6,102 bases of DNA, taken from assembly GCA_038522635.1 (NCBI GenBank), contig JBCBJZ010000183.1, positions 1-6,102 on the forward strand. The letters are read 5' to 3'. Under the pieces are notes generated by a model that was given only the letters and a program-made list of their open reading frames with translations, had not been told where the DNA came from and searched no databases. Every line of letters starts with the position of its first letter. Positions within the stretch are counted from its first letter, which is position 1. The DNA comes from JBCBJZ01 sp038522635. Lineage in GTDB: Bacteria; Pseudomonadota; Alphaproteobacteria; Rhizobiales; Hyphomicrobiaceae. Of this stretch, positions 1 to 5,987 are shown piece by piece. Made by a program: the position numbers and the translations under genes.

Positions 1-782
1 TCCTGATCGATCGTGCCCCCGCCTTCGATGATGTCGATCTGCCGGCGTGCCTCGACCTCGATCGCCTGCCCGATGAAGCGGATCGAGTTGACGTTCTTGA
101 TCTCGCAACGGGTGCCGAACGGATCGCCCGGCTTGCGCACCGACACGTTCACGTCTGCGCGCAGGTTGCCCTTGTCCATGTCGCCATCGCACGTGCCGAG
201 ATAGCGCAGGATGGTGCGCAGCTTGTTGACATAGGCTTTGGCCTGATCGGCACTACGCAAGTCTGGCTTGGACACGATCTCCATGAGCGCCACACCGGAG
301 CGGTTGAGATCGACGTAGGAATATTCTGGGTGCTGGTCGTGGATCGATTTGCCCGCGTCCTGCTCCAGGTGAAGCCGCTCGATGCCAACCTCCATGGTCT
401 CCCCGTTGGCGGTGATTTCGACCTGGCCTTCACCCACGATCGGGCTCTTGTATTGGGAGATCTGATAGCCCTGCGGCAGATCGGGGTAGAAATAGTTCTT
501 CCGATCAAACGTCGACGTGAGATTGACCGCAGCCTTCAACCCAAGCCCCGTCCGGATCGCCTGATCGACGCAGGCCGCATTGATGACGGGCAGCATGCCC
601 GGCATGGCGGCATCGACCAAGGAAACATGGCTGTTGGGCTCGGCCCCAAACCCGGTTGAAGCCCCAGAAAACAGCTTGGCGTTCGAGGTCACCTGGGCAT
701 GGACCTCAAGCCCGATGACAACTTCCCAGTCGCCGGTTGCCCCAGGGATCAACTTTGAGGGTGCAGCGCTAGTGTCCTGCAT
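1..782 (-). CDS. gatB: Aspartyl/glutamyl-tRNA(Asn/Gln) amidotransferase subunit B, N-terminal part (runs off window edge)
   Basis: GatB is the tRNA- and glutamyl/aspartyl-phosphate-handling subunit of the cytoplasmic GatCAB amidotransferase, which converts Glu-tRNA(Gln) or Asp-tRNA(Asn) to the amidated form. About 260 codons are present of a family length near 480-500, so the C-terminal half (including the YqeY-like tail domain) lies outside the window. Hallmarks seen: VVIGLEVHAQ (about residues 21-30, His28), KNYFYPDLPQGYQISQ (95-110), ERLHLEQDAGK (135-145), YVDLNRSGVALMEIVS (156-171) and CEIKNVNS (226-233). The conserved His and Glu residues of these motifs form the metal and kinase site in the family. 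ATG at 782 is the only plausible start: an in-frame TGA lies a short way upstream with no other ATG, GTG or TTG between, and a weak GAGAAAG ribosome-binding site sits about 8 nt before it. The gene follows the PPOX gene in the same direction after a 75-bp gap. No gatC or gatA is visible. Confidence 0.97.
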   Translation of the reverse strand, partial: MQDTSAAPSKLIPGATGDWEVVIGLEVHAQVTSNAKLFSGASTGFGAEPNSHVSLVDAAMPGMLPVINAACVDQAIRTGLGLKAAVNLTSTFDRKNYFYPDLPQGYQISQYKSPIVGEGQVEITANGETMEVGIERLHLEQDAGKSIHDQHPEYSYVDLNRSGVALMEIVSKPDLRSADQAKAYVNKLRTILRYLGTCDGDMDKGNLRADVNVSVRKPGDPFGTRCEIKNVNSIRFIGQAIEVEARRQIDIIEGGGTIDQ

Positions 783-857
783 CGCGGGTACTTTCTCGTG
801 AAAGGTTGTCGTTGTGGGCGGGGCTCACAGAAGAGCGAATGGCTACGCGCAGCGCTC

Positions 858-1529
858 TCAATAAAGCCCGCGCTCAGCCATGATGCGATCCTGTTCGGCG
901 TTGACGTCCGGCGGGTTGTCGGCGTGCACCATCAACATGTGCGAATAACTTGGCAACGTCTCGCGGTCGATGTGTTCACCTGCGTCCCACAGTTTCGCGC
1001 GCACCAACGCTTTCGAGCAATGCACGAAAACCTCGTCCACCGTGACCAGCACGCCGACTTTCGGCACGCGCTCGCGTACCGCACATGAGGCGAGCAAGCG
1101 CGCATCATCAGTGAGCTGCGCGCGCCCGTTGATCCGCAGCGTCTCACCCATCCCGGGCACAAGAAACAGCAGACCGACGCGCGGGTTGTGCAGGATGTTG
1201 ACCATGCTGTCGAGGCGATTGTTGCCGACCCGATCCGGGATCAGCAGCGTGCGTACGTCTAACACTTTGACGAAGCCTGCCGGATCGCCGCGCGGCGTAA
1301 CATCGGCGCCGTTGGGCCCTTGCGTGGCAAGCAGGCAAAAGCGCGAGCGCGCGATGATGGCACGCGCGATGTCATCGATCGCCGGGAGGACTTTGTTGGT
1401 TGCCCGGCTGAGCGGGGTTGGATGAAGCGCCCGCAACGTGGCTTCGTCGGTGATGAGACTGACATCGTCGGGCACGGCCGTTTCGCTGGGCCTATCGACC
1501 GGCGTTCGCACCGCTGTCATGGATCGCAT
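858..1529 (-). CDS. Pyridoxamine 5'-phosphate oxidase-family (split-barrel FMN-binding) protein, MSMEG_1061/DR2398-like
   Basis: A 223-residue protein of the PPOX-like split beta-barrel superfamily, whose members usually bind FMN or a related flavin and act as oxidoreductases. It resembles the DR2398/MSMEG_1061-type subfamily rather than true PdxH. Seen: the first barrel strand region FCLLATQGPNGADVTPRGDP (64-83), then LLIPDRVGNNRLDSMVNI (95-112), VGLLFLVPGMGETLRINGRA (118-137) and VFVHCSKALVRAKLWD (167-182). In the family these motifs line the flavin pocket. The C-terminal tail ends in ERGLY. The substrate cannot be told from sequence. Two starts are possible: ATG at 1529 with AGGAGAGG directly against it, or ATG at 1520 (Met4) with the same purine tract at about 9 nt, which is a better spacing. 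The true protein may therefore be 220 residues. It is divergent from the VOC gene across a 129-bp shared upstream region and could be co-transcribed with gatB. Confidence 0.9.
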   Translation of the reverse strand: MRSMTAVRTPVDRPSETAVPDDVSLITDEATLRALHPTPLSRATNKVLPAIDDIARAIIARSRFCLLATQGPNGADVTPRGDPAGFVKVLDVRTLLIPDRVGNNRLDSMVNILHNPRVGLLFLVPGMGETLRINGRAQLTDDARLLASCAVRERVPKVGVLVTVDEVFVHCSKALVRAKLWDAGEHIDRETLPSYSHMLMVHADNPPDVNAEQDRIMAERGLY

Positions 1530-1658
1530 CCTCTCCTGCTGTCGAAGGCCGCGACACGGCCGCTGGCGTGCGGGATGCTGGTGCCCGCCCGCCGTAGCAT
1601 CGCGCCACGTCAGACGGGTAAGCTACCTTCACCGCAACACTGATGAAAGAGGCCGCCC
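1530..1658. promoter_or_regulatory. Divergent intergenic region between the PPOX and VOC genes
   Basis: This 129-bp gap must hold the promoters of two divergently read genes, the PPOX protein leftward and the VOC protein rightward. What can be seen is the AGGAG-type ribosome-binding site of the PPOX gene next to 1530, the AAAGAGG site of the VOC gene around 1645-1651, and a short GGCCG/CGGCC inverted repeat at 1547-1561. I could not identify convincing -35/-10 hexamers, so the promoter role is inferred from gene layout alone. Confidence 0.45.
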
Positions 1659-2117
1659 ATGAGTACCCCCGCCCCAGCGCCTGCCCGTTGGTCGATCCAC
1701 CACGTCAACCTTGCCGCCAACGACGTGCGCCAGACCGCACGCTTCTACACAAACGTTCTTGGCATGGCCGCCGGCACCTGGCAGTTCCCGCCGCGCGAAC
1801 AAACCGGTGCGATCAGCGCGAACCCCGATGAACTGATGCTGTTCCCAATGAACACGAGCAGCGAAGGCGCCAACAGCGGGCTGCACCTCATCCGCCCTGA
1901 CCCGCGCTTTGCCCGCAACAACAACCTCGACCATAACCCATCGATCGGCGGCCACGTGGCCATCCAGGTGCCGGACCTCGATGCGGTGATCGCGCGCCTT
2001 AAAGCGGCCGGCATCCCCTATTCCGATGCCGGAACGTTCGCCATTCCGCACATGCGCCACATCTACGTCTACGACCCGTCGATGAACCTGCTTGAGATCA
2101 ACGCGATGGTCCGTTGA
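1659..2117 (+). CDS. VOC-family (glyoxalase/bleomycin-resistance fold) protein
   Basis: A 152-residue single-module vicinal-oxygen-chelate protein, related in fold to lactoylglutathione lyase, fosfomycin-resistance proteins and extradiol dioxygenases. Two beta-alpha-beta-beta-beta halves are visible. The first begins SIHHVNLAANDVRQTARFYT (12-31), the second GGHVAIQVPDLDAVIARL (97-114). It ends HIYVYDPSMNLLEINA (134-149), the usual closing strand. By position, His14 or His15, His76, His99 and Glu146 are the likely metal ligands, so a metal-dependent enzyme is plausible. The substrate is unknown. ATG at 1659 is preferred over an upstream ATG at 1643 because AAAGAGG lies about 7 nt before it and the first VOC strand follows at the usual distance. 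The gene is alone on the plus strand. Its stop lies 8 bp from the ilvH stop, so the two transcripts converge with no room for a separate terminator. Confidence 0.92.
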   Translation: MSTPAPAPARWSIHHVNLAANDVRQTARFYTNVLGMAAGTWQFPPREQTGAISANPDELMLFPMNTSSEGANSGLHLIRPDPRFARNNNLDHNPSIGGHVAIQVPDLDAVIARLKAAGIPYSDAGTFAIPHMRHIYVYDPSMNLLEINAMVR

Positions 2118-2125
2118 ACGTCGCC

Positions 2126-2677
2126 TCACATCGGTTCGCTCCCTCGCGCAATCGATGCGACCCCGGTGCGCGCCACCTCACGCAAGCCCAGCGGCTGCAT
2201 CAGCGCGATGAACTGCTCGATTTTCGACGTGCGCCCGGTCATCTCAAAGACGAAGTGTTCGGTTGAGGCGTCCACCACCTGCGCGCGGAACGCTTCGGCG
2301 AGCCGCAACGCTTCCACCCGGTTCTCACCCTTGCCGGCGACCTTGATGAGCGCCAATTCGCGCGACAGCGGGTTGCCGATCACGGTGAGATCGACCACGC
2401 GGTGGACCGGCACGAGCCGCTCCAATTGGTGCTTGATCTGTTCAAGCACCATCGGCGTGCCGCGGGTGACGATGGTGATGCGCGACAGATGGGCCTCGTG
2501 CTCGGTCTCCGACACGGTGAGCGATTCGATGTTGTAACCGCGCCCTGAGAAAAGCCCGATCACACGGGCGAGGACGCCCGGTTCGTTGTCGACGAGCACG
2601 GCGAGGGTATGGGTCTCGCTGGTCTCAGAATAGACAGGCGTTGGGTAGTGCGAGAGCGTTGCGTCGAGCTCAGCCAT
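2126..2677 (-). CDS. ilvH: Acetolactate synthase small (regulatory) subunit
   Basis: The regulatory subunit of acetohydroxyacid synthase. It activates the large subunit and confers feedback inhibition by valine at the first common step of branched-chain amino acid synthesis, in the cytoplasm. Its 183 residues fall in the usual 160-190 range. An N-terminal ACT domain covers about residues 23-98: HTLAVLVDNEPGVLARVIGL (23-42) and FSGRGYNIESLTVSETE (43-59), the valine-binding type loop, then SRITIVTRG (65-73). The C-terminal IlvH domain follows, with LSRELALIKV (104-113) and FEMTGRTSKIEQFIALMQPLG (about 144-164). ATG at 2677 is preceded by GAGG at about 5 nt. It lies downstream of ilvI in the same direction, but a glycosyltransferase gene and two repeat copies intervene. 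A promoter of its own in the 2678-2747 gap is possible but I could not identify one. Confidence 0.97.
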   Translation of the reverse strand: MAELDATLSHYPTPVYSETSETHTLAVLVDNEPGVLARVIGLFSGRGYNIESLTVSETEHEAHLSRITIVTRGTPMVLEQIKHQLERLVPVHRVVDLTVIGNPLSRELALIKVAGKGENRVEALRLAEAFRAQVVDASTEHFVFEMTGRTSKIEQFIALMQPLGLREVARTGVASIARGSEPM

Positions 2678-2890
2678 GGTGTCCTCAAGGTGGTCGCGAT
2701 TGCGATCGTTGTCAGATGTTTCAGCGTGGCGCCGCGCGCTTGGGTTCTAGAGTTCATCCGCATCAGGTGGAATCGCCTGAGGCGAAAGATGAACGGCAAA
2801 ACAATAGTTTAGATGTCGGTTCCGCTTCGACCTGAAGTGAAACGACTCTAAGGGGCAGGTTCGTTTGTGTGAGGTTTCGCGGCGCACGGA
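2678..2890. other. Intergenic region between ilvH and the glycosyltransferase gene
   Basis: This 213-bp stretch has no convincing gene. From left to right it holds the ilvH leader with its ribosome-binding site (2678-2747), one full copy of the 103-bp repeat (2748-2850) and 40 bp up to the glycosyltransferase stop codon. Small ORFs running through it are not supported, since they lie in the repeat or overlap ilvH in other frames. Confidence 0.6.
2748..2850 (+). repeat. 103-bp MITE-like repeat, copy A (inverted relative to copy B)
   Basis: This copy matches the reverse complement of 4121-4223 over its full 103 bp without gaps, 88 of 103 positions identical by hand count. Ends are TAGAGT and ACTCTA, a perfect 6-bp terminal inverted repeat. 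If TA is a duplicated target, the element proper is GAGT...ACTC, as in TA-inserting IS630/Tc1-type elements. Two internal hairpins are visible: 2759-2784 (CGCATCAGGTG against CGCCTGAGGCG, loop GAAT, one mismatch and one wobble) and arms 2815-2822/2839-2846 (7 of 8 pairs). Its hairpins are more degraded than those of copy B, suggesting an older or relaxed copy. No protein is encoded. It sits 70 bp before the ilvH start and 40 bp after the glycosyltransferase stop. The MITE interpretation is inference; the repeat itself is direct observation. Confidence 0.9.
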
Positions 2891-3988
2891 TCACGGGATC
2901 ACCCGCGCTGCGTGTTCGCGCGAACCTCGGCCGGTCGAAACGTCCTGCCCGGCCATCACGCTTGCGCCTGCGCCCGCGGCATGGATATGCGCGGCGAACG
3001 GCCAATCGGCCGGCACGCTTTCGCCGAGCGCCAACTTGACGATGAAACCGCACACCCGCTGCTCCCCCATCGTCGCGTAGGCACGCTCATAGCCTTTCCG
3101 CGCCATCGCGCGCCACCGCGCTTCATCGGGAAGCACCGCACTAAGCTGATCGACCAGGTCCGCCGCCTCATCGAAGAAGAGCATTTCGTCGTCGGCGAAG
3201 TGGTCGCCATAACCGGTCGCCCGCGCCGTCGCCAGCAGCAGGCCGTTACCAAGGTACTGCGCCATCCGGTCGGATGCGTAGAGCCCGCCATCCCACTCGT
3301 TGAAATTCAGGCCGAGCTTGGTCGCACGCAGAGCCTCATAATAACGTTTGCCCCAGATGCGGTTGGTCTTGCCCTTGCCGTAATAGGCGAACGCAAGGTC
3401 GGGGCAAGCGTCGCGTACAGCGTCCGCCAGTTGCCAGCGGCGGCGCCCGCCATCTTTGCCGCAGGCGAAGAACACGTCGTGCTGCTTTTGCGTCTCTTCG
3501 AACGCGCGCACATCATCGATCGAGGCATCGACGGGGTTGGGGATGAACGCCACCGGTATCGGGCCGGCGTGGGCGGCAAGGTCTGCGCCGCCGGTCGTGA
3601 CGAAGCCGATGTCGCTGACCGCATTCATCGCGGTGAAACGCTCCGACGCCTTTTTCGCCCGCAGACCATCGCAGAAGATGTTGACCACCCGCACGTGCGC
3701 CACCGCCTTGCGGATCGCCGCCACCGTTTCAGGTGCTATCAGGTGCGCGTGATGCAGCACGAGCAGGTCGGGCTGCACCTCCTTGGCGGTCGCCAACAGT
3801 TGGCGGTTCGCCAGCCAGCGACCGGCCGCGCGCATGCCCAAGGCGTAGTCGGCCATATCGCGATCAGAGAAGTGCAGCACGAAGTGGCCATTACGGATGA
3901 AGCCGTTCGCGAGCCGGCGCACGAAGGAGTAGAAAAAGCGCCCACCGAAGCGAAAGTTGTTGCCTGGGCCAACGAGAAGAATGCGCAT
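2891..3988 (-). CDS. CgeB-like glycosyltransferase (GT-B fold, glycosyl transferase group 1_2 type)
   Basis: A 365-residue putative cytoplasmic glycosyltransferase that would move a sugar from a nucleotide-sugar donor to an unknown acceptor. The N-terminal half starts MRILLVGPGNNFRFGGRFF with RLANGFIRNGHFVLHFSDRD (25-44) and DLLVLHHAHL (74-83), a Rossmann-like domain. The C-terminal donor-binding half carries YYEALRATKLGLNFNEW (216-232), YASDRMAQYLGNGLLLATAR (237-256), then DDEMLFFDEAADLVDQL (266-282) and ARKGYERAYA (296-305), the pattern of Glyco_trans_1_2 (CgeB-type) domains. There is no signal peptide or clear membrane segment. The tail after about residue 338 is Ala/Gly-rich and outside the domain. 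ATG at 3988 has a strong GGAGG about 6-7 nt upstream. The gene is odd in context: it separates ilvI from ilvH and is bracketed by inverted 103-bp repeats. No other envelope or polysaccharide gene is nearby, so the pathway is unknown. Confidence 0.85.
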   Translation of the reverse strand: MRILLVGPGNNFRFGGRFFYSFVRRLANGFIRNGHFVLHFSDRDMADYALGMRAAGRWLANRQLLATAKEVQPDLLVLHHAHLIAPETVAAIRKAVAHVRVVNIFCDGLRAKKASERFTAMNAVSDIGFVTTGGADLAAHAGPIPVAFIPNPVDASIDDVRAFEETQKQHDVFFACGKDGGRRRWQLADAVRDACPDLAFAYYGKGKTNRIWGKRYYEALRATKLGLNFNEWDGGLYASDRMAQYLGNGLLLATARATGYGDHFADDEMLFFDEAADLVDQLSAVLPDEARWRAMARKGYERAYATMGEQRVCGFIVKLALGESVPADWPFAAHIHAAGAGASVMAGQDVSTGRGSREHAARVIP

Positions 3989-4047
3989 GGCCGACCTCCA
4001 GCAGCAGGAGCGCGCGACAAATCGCGGACGAACGCCTAAGGCAGCAG

Positions 4048-4059
4048 GGCACCGGTGCC
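4048..4059. repeat. 12-bp perfect palindrome upstream of the glycosyltransferase gene
   Basis: GGCACCGGTGCC is a perfect 12-bp palindrome whose near edge is 59 nt before the glycosyltransferase ATG. On the plus strand it is followed by TTTT, but the stem would be only about four pairs with a four-base loop, too weak for an intrinsic terminator. An operator for a dimeric regulator is possible. In GC-rich DNA it could also be chance. Confidence 0.35.
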
Positions 4060-4120
4060 TTTTGCGCCGGCCCGTCGCCCGGCACGCCGGAGACGGCCCG
4101 CAACCGCAACCGCCAGGCCC

Positions 4121-4223
4121 TAGAGTCGGTTCGCGTCAGCTTGAAGCAGAACCGACATCTAAGCTTTTGATTTATCGTTCATCTTTCGCCTCAGGTGAGT
4201 CCACCTGAAGCGGTTGAACTCTA
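4121..4223 (-). repeat. 103-bp MITE-like repeat, copy B (overlaps the ilvI stop codon)
   Basis: Read on the minus strand this copy starts TAGAGTTCAACCGC and ends CGACTCTA, the same length as copy A and ungapped against it (15 mismatches). It is about 48% G+C, lower than the flanking genes. It has two good internal hairpins. The one at 4187-4212 has an 11-bp stem (one G-T wobble on the minus strand) with loop GACT. The other has 8-bp perfect arms at 4125-4132 and 4149-4156. The first three bases, TAG, are the ilvI stop codon, so the element begins exactly at the end of that gene. Excision with one TA would leave GTT TAG GGC, keeping a TAG stop, which fits TA-targeted insertion. Role in the transcript is unknown. 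Confidence 0.9.
4187..4212 (-). other. Hairpin just downstream of the ilvI stop codon (inside repeat copy B)
   Basis: On the ilvI transcript, CGCTTCAGGTG and CACCTGAGGCG can pair over 11 positions (one G-U) around a GACT loop, starting 8 nt after the stop codon. The following bases are AAAGATG rather than a U tract, so this is not a canonical intrinsic terminator. It could act as a 3' stabilising or processing structure. On the opposite strand the wobble becomes a C-A mismatch, so the structure favours the ilvI transcript sense. Confidence 0.6.
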
Positions 4224-5987
4224 AACCAGCACTTTGCCCTTATCATCGATCGCATCGCCCAGGTCTTCATCGCTGACATCGTCGGCCAGCAGCATCTCGT
4301 TATGCGCTTTGCCAGACGGGATCATTGGGAAGCAGTTGGCGAGCGCGGCCACGCGGCAATCGAACAGCGTCAGACGGTTGTTGTTGACCATCTCCTCGAT
4401 CGCACCGTCGAGATCGCCCGGCTTATCGCACGTGATGCCGACGCCGCCATAGGCTTCCGCGAGCTTCACGAAATCGGGCAGGCTGTCGGTGTAGCTCTCC
4501 GAGCGTCGGTTCCCGTGCAAAAGCTGCTGCCACTGGCGGACCATGCCCATGTAGGTGTTGTTGAGGATGAACACTTTGACGGGCAGGCGGTACTGTACGG
4601 CCGTCGACATTTCCTGGATGTTCATGAGGATCGAAGCATCGCCCGCGATGTCGATCACTAACGACTTGGGGTGCGCAACCTGCGCGCCGATCGCAGCCGG
4701 CAGCCCATACCCCATGGTGCCAAGCCCGCCCGATGTCATCCACCGGTTCGGCTCTTCAAACCCGTAGTATTGCGCCGCCCACATCTGATGCTGGCCCACT
4801 TCCGTGGTGATGAAGGCATCGCGATCCTTCGTCAGCGCATAAAGCCGCTCGACCGCGTACTGGGGCATGATGACGTTGGGATTGTCGACGTAGCCCAGGC
4901 AGTTCTTTTTGCGCCACCCGTTGATCTGCGACCACCAGCTCTTGAGCGCGGCCCGGTTGACCGTCTTCCCTTCTTTCTTCCACAGCGCGATCATGTCCTC
5001 GAGCACGCGTCCAACATCACCGATGATCGGCACATCGGCACGCACGTTCTTGTTGATCGACGAGGGATCGATATCGATGTGGATCTTGCGCGAGTTGGGG
5101 GCGAACGCGTCGATCCGCCCGGTGATGCGATCATCAAAGCGTGCGCCAACGCAAACCATCAGATCGCAGTCGTGCATCGCAAGGTTGGCTTCGTATGTCC
5201 CATGCATGCCAAGCATGCCGAGCCACTCCTTACCGCTCGCCGGGTAAGCACCAAGCCCCATCAGCGTCGAAGTGATCGGAAAACCGGTCAGCTTGACGAG
5301 TTCGCGCAGCAGCTTGCTCGCCTTGGGTCCGGAGTTGATGACCCCGCCGCCGGTGTACAGAACCGGCTTTTTCGCCGCCGCCATCATCTCGACGGCTTGC
5401 GCCACGCGACCGACGTCACCCTTGAGGCGCGGTTGGTAGGTCTTGTGTTTGACGTCCTTGGGACCCGAATAGGTGCCGGTGGCGAACTGCACATCCTTGG
5501 GGATGTCCACCACCACAGGGCCGGGGCGACCGCTGCGCGCCAGGTAAAAGGCTTCGTGCAGGATGCGGCTCAGGTCATTGACGTCTTTGACGAGCCAATT
5601 GTGTTTGGTGCACGGGCGCGTGATGCCGACGGTGTCGCATTCCTGAAAGGCATCGCTACCGATCAAGTGCGTGGGCACCTGCCCGGTCAGACAAACGATC
5701 GGAATGGAATCCATCAGCGCATCGGTGAGACCGGTCACGGCGTTCGTCGCGCCCGGTCCCGATGTTACGAGCACGACGCCCACCTTGCCGGTGGAACGCG
5801 CGTAGCCTTCCGCCGCGTGCACGGCGCCGCCTTCTTGGCGCACCAGCACATGCTGGACCGCGTCCTGTTGGAAAAGCTCATCGTAGATCGGCAGCACGGC
5901 GCCGCCCGGATAGCCAAACACCACCTCTGCGCCCTGATCCGCGAGCGCTTTCAGCACCATTTCGGCGCCTGTCATCGTTTCGGCCAT
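4221..5987 (-). CDS. ilvI: Acetolactate synthase large (catalytic) subunit, ThDP-dependent
   Basis: The catalytic subunit (also named ilvB) of acetohydroxyacid synthase. It condenses two pyruvates to 2-acetolactate, or pyruvate with 2-oxobutyrate, using ThDP, Mg2+ and FAD. At 588 residues it is full length. Order: N-terminal ThDP-PYR domain with GYPGGAVLPIYDELF (25-39), the catalytic Glu52 in VRQEGGAVHAAEGYAR and TSGPGATNAVTGLTDALMDS (75-94). The central FAD-linked domain has GARFDDRITGR (281-291). The C-terminal ThDP-PP domain has EVGQHQMWAAQ (396-406) and the metal/ThDP motif GDA (449-451)...NN (476-477), GDA replacing the textbook GDG as in other alphaproteobacterial enzymes. MVRQWQQLLHGNR follows. 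Residue 51 is Gln where His is usual before the catalytic Glu. ATG at 5987 has GGGGA about 6 nt upstream. Met5 is an alternative without a ribosome-binding site. The protein ends GKVLV, and its TAG stop is shared with repeat copy B. Confidence 0.97.
   Translation of the reverse strand: MAETMTGAEMVLKALADQGAEVVFGYPGGAVLPIYDELFQQDAVQHVLVRQEGGAVHAAEGYARSTGKVGVVLVTSGPGATNAVTGLTDALMDSIPIVCLTGQVPTHLIGSDAFQECDTVGITRPCTKHNWLVKDVNDLSRILHEAFYLARSGRPGPVVVDIPKDVQFATGTYSGPKDVKHKTYQPRLKGDVGRVAQAVEMMAAAKKPVLYTGGGVINSGPKASKLLRELVKLTGFPITSTLMGLGAYPASGKEWLGMLGMHGTYEANLAMHDCDLMVCVGARFDDRITGRIDAFAPNSRKIHIDIDPSSINKNVRADVPIIGDVGRVLEDMIALWKKEGKTVNRAALKSWWSQINGWRKKNCLGYVDNPNVIMPQYAVERLYALTKDRDAFITTEVGQHQMWAAQYYGFEEPNRWMTSGGLGTMGYGLPAAIGAQVAHPKSLVIDIAGDASILMNIQEMSTAVQYRLPVKVFILNNTYMGMVRQWQQLLHGNRRSESYTDSLPDFVKLAEAYGGVGITCDKPGDLDGAIEEMVNNNRLTLFDCRVAALANCFPMIPSGKAHNEMLLADDVSDEDLGDAIDDKGKVLV

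Larger units (their letters stand above)
3989..4220. other. Intergenic region between the glycosyltransferase gene and ilvI
   Basis: This stretch contains no supported gene. The part nearest the glycosyltransferase (3989-4120) is very GC-rich and carries its GGAGG ribosome-binding site and a 12-bp perfect palindrome at 4048-4059. The rest is repeat copy B, which continues into the ilvI stop codon. A promoter for the glycosyltransferase could lie here, but no clear hexamers were found. Confidence 0.55.

Noticed and set aside
970..1425. 151-codon plus-strand frame opposite the PPOX gene
   Set aside because: Ser/Thr/Arg-rich shadow translation with no motif, opposite a gene with conserved family motifs.
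1629..2129. 166-codon open frame on the minus strand opposite the VOC gene
   Set aside because: The plus frame shows clear VOC motifs with metal ligands in place. The antisense frame shows none.
2748..2850. Repeat as part of a full insertion sequence with a transposase
   Set aside because: The repeat is only 103 bp and the gene between the copies is a glycosyltransferase. No DDE-type transposase motif is present anywhere in the window.
2912..4039. 375-codon open frame on the plus strand opposite the glycosyltransferase
   Set aside because: It is slightly longer than the minus-strand gene, but the minus frame has recognisable glycosyltransferase motifs and a strong GGAGG site, while the plus frame has composition typical of an antisense shadow and no motif I recognise.
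4048..4066. Palindrome followed by TTTT as an intrinsic terminator on the plus strand
   Set aside because: The palindrome gives only about a four-pair stem with a four-base loop, the T run is short, and no plus-strand gene ends nearby.
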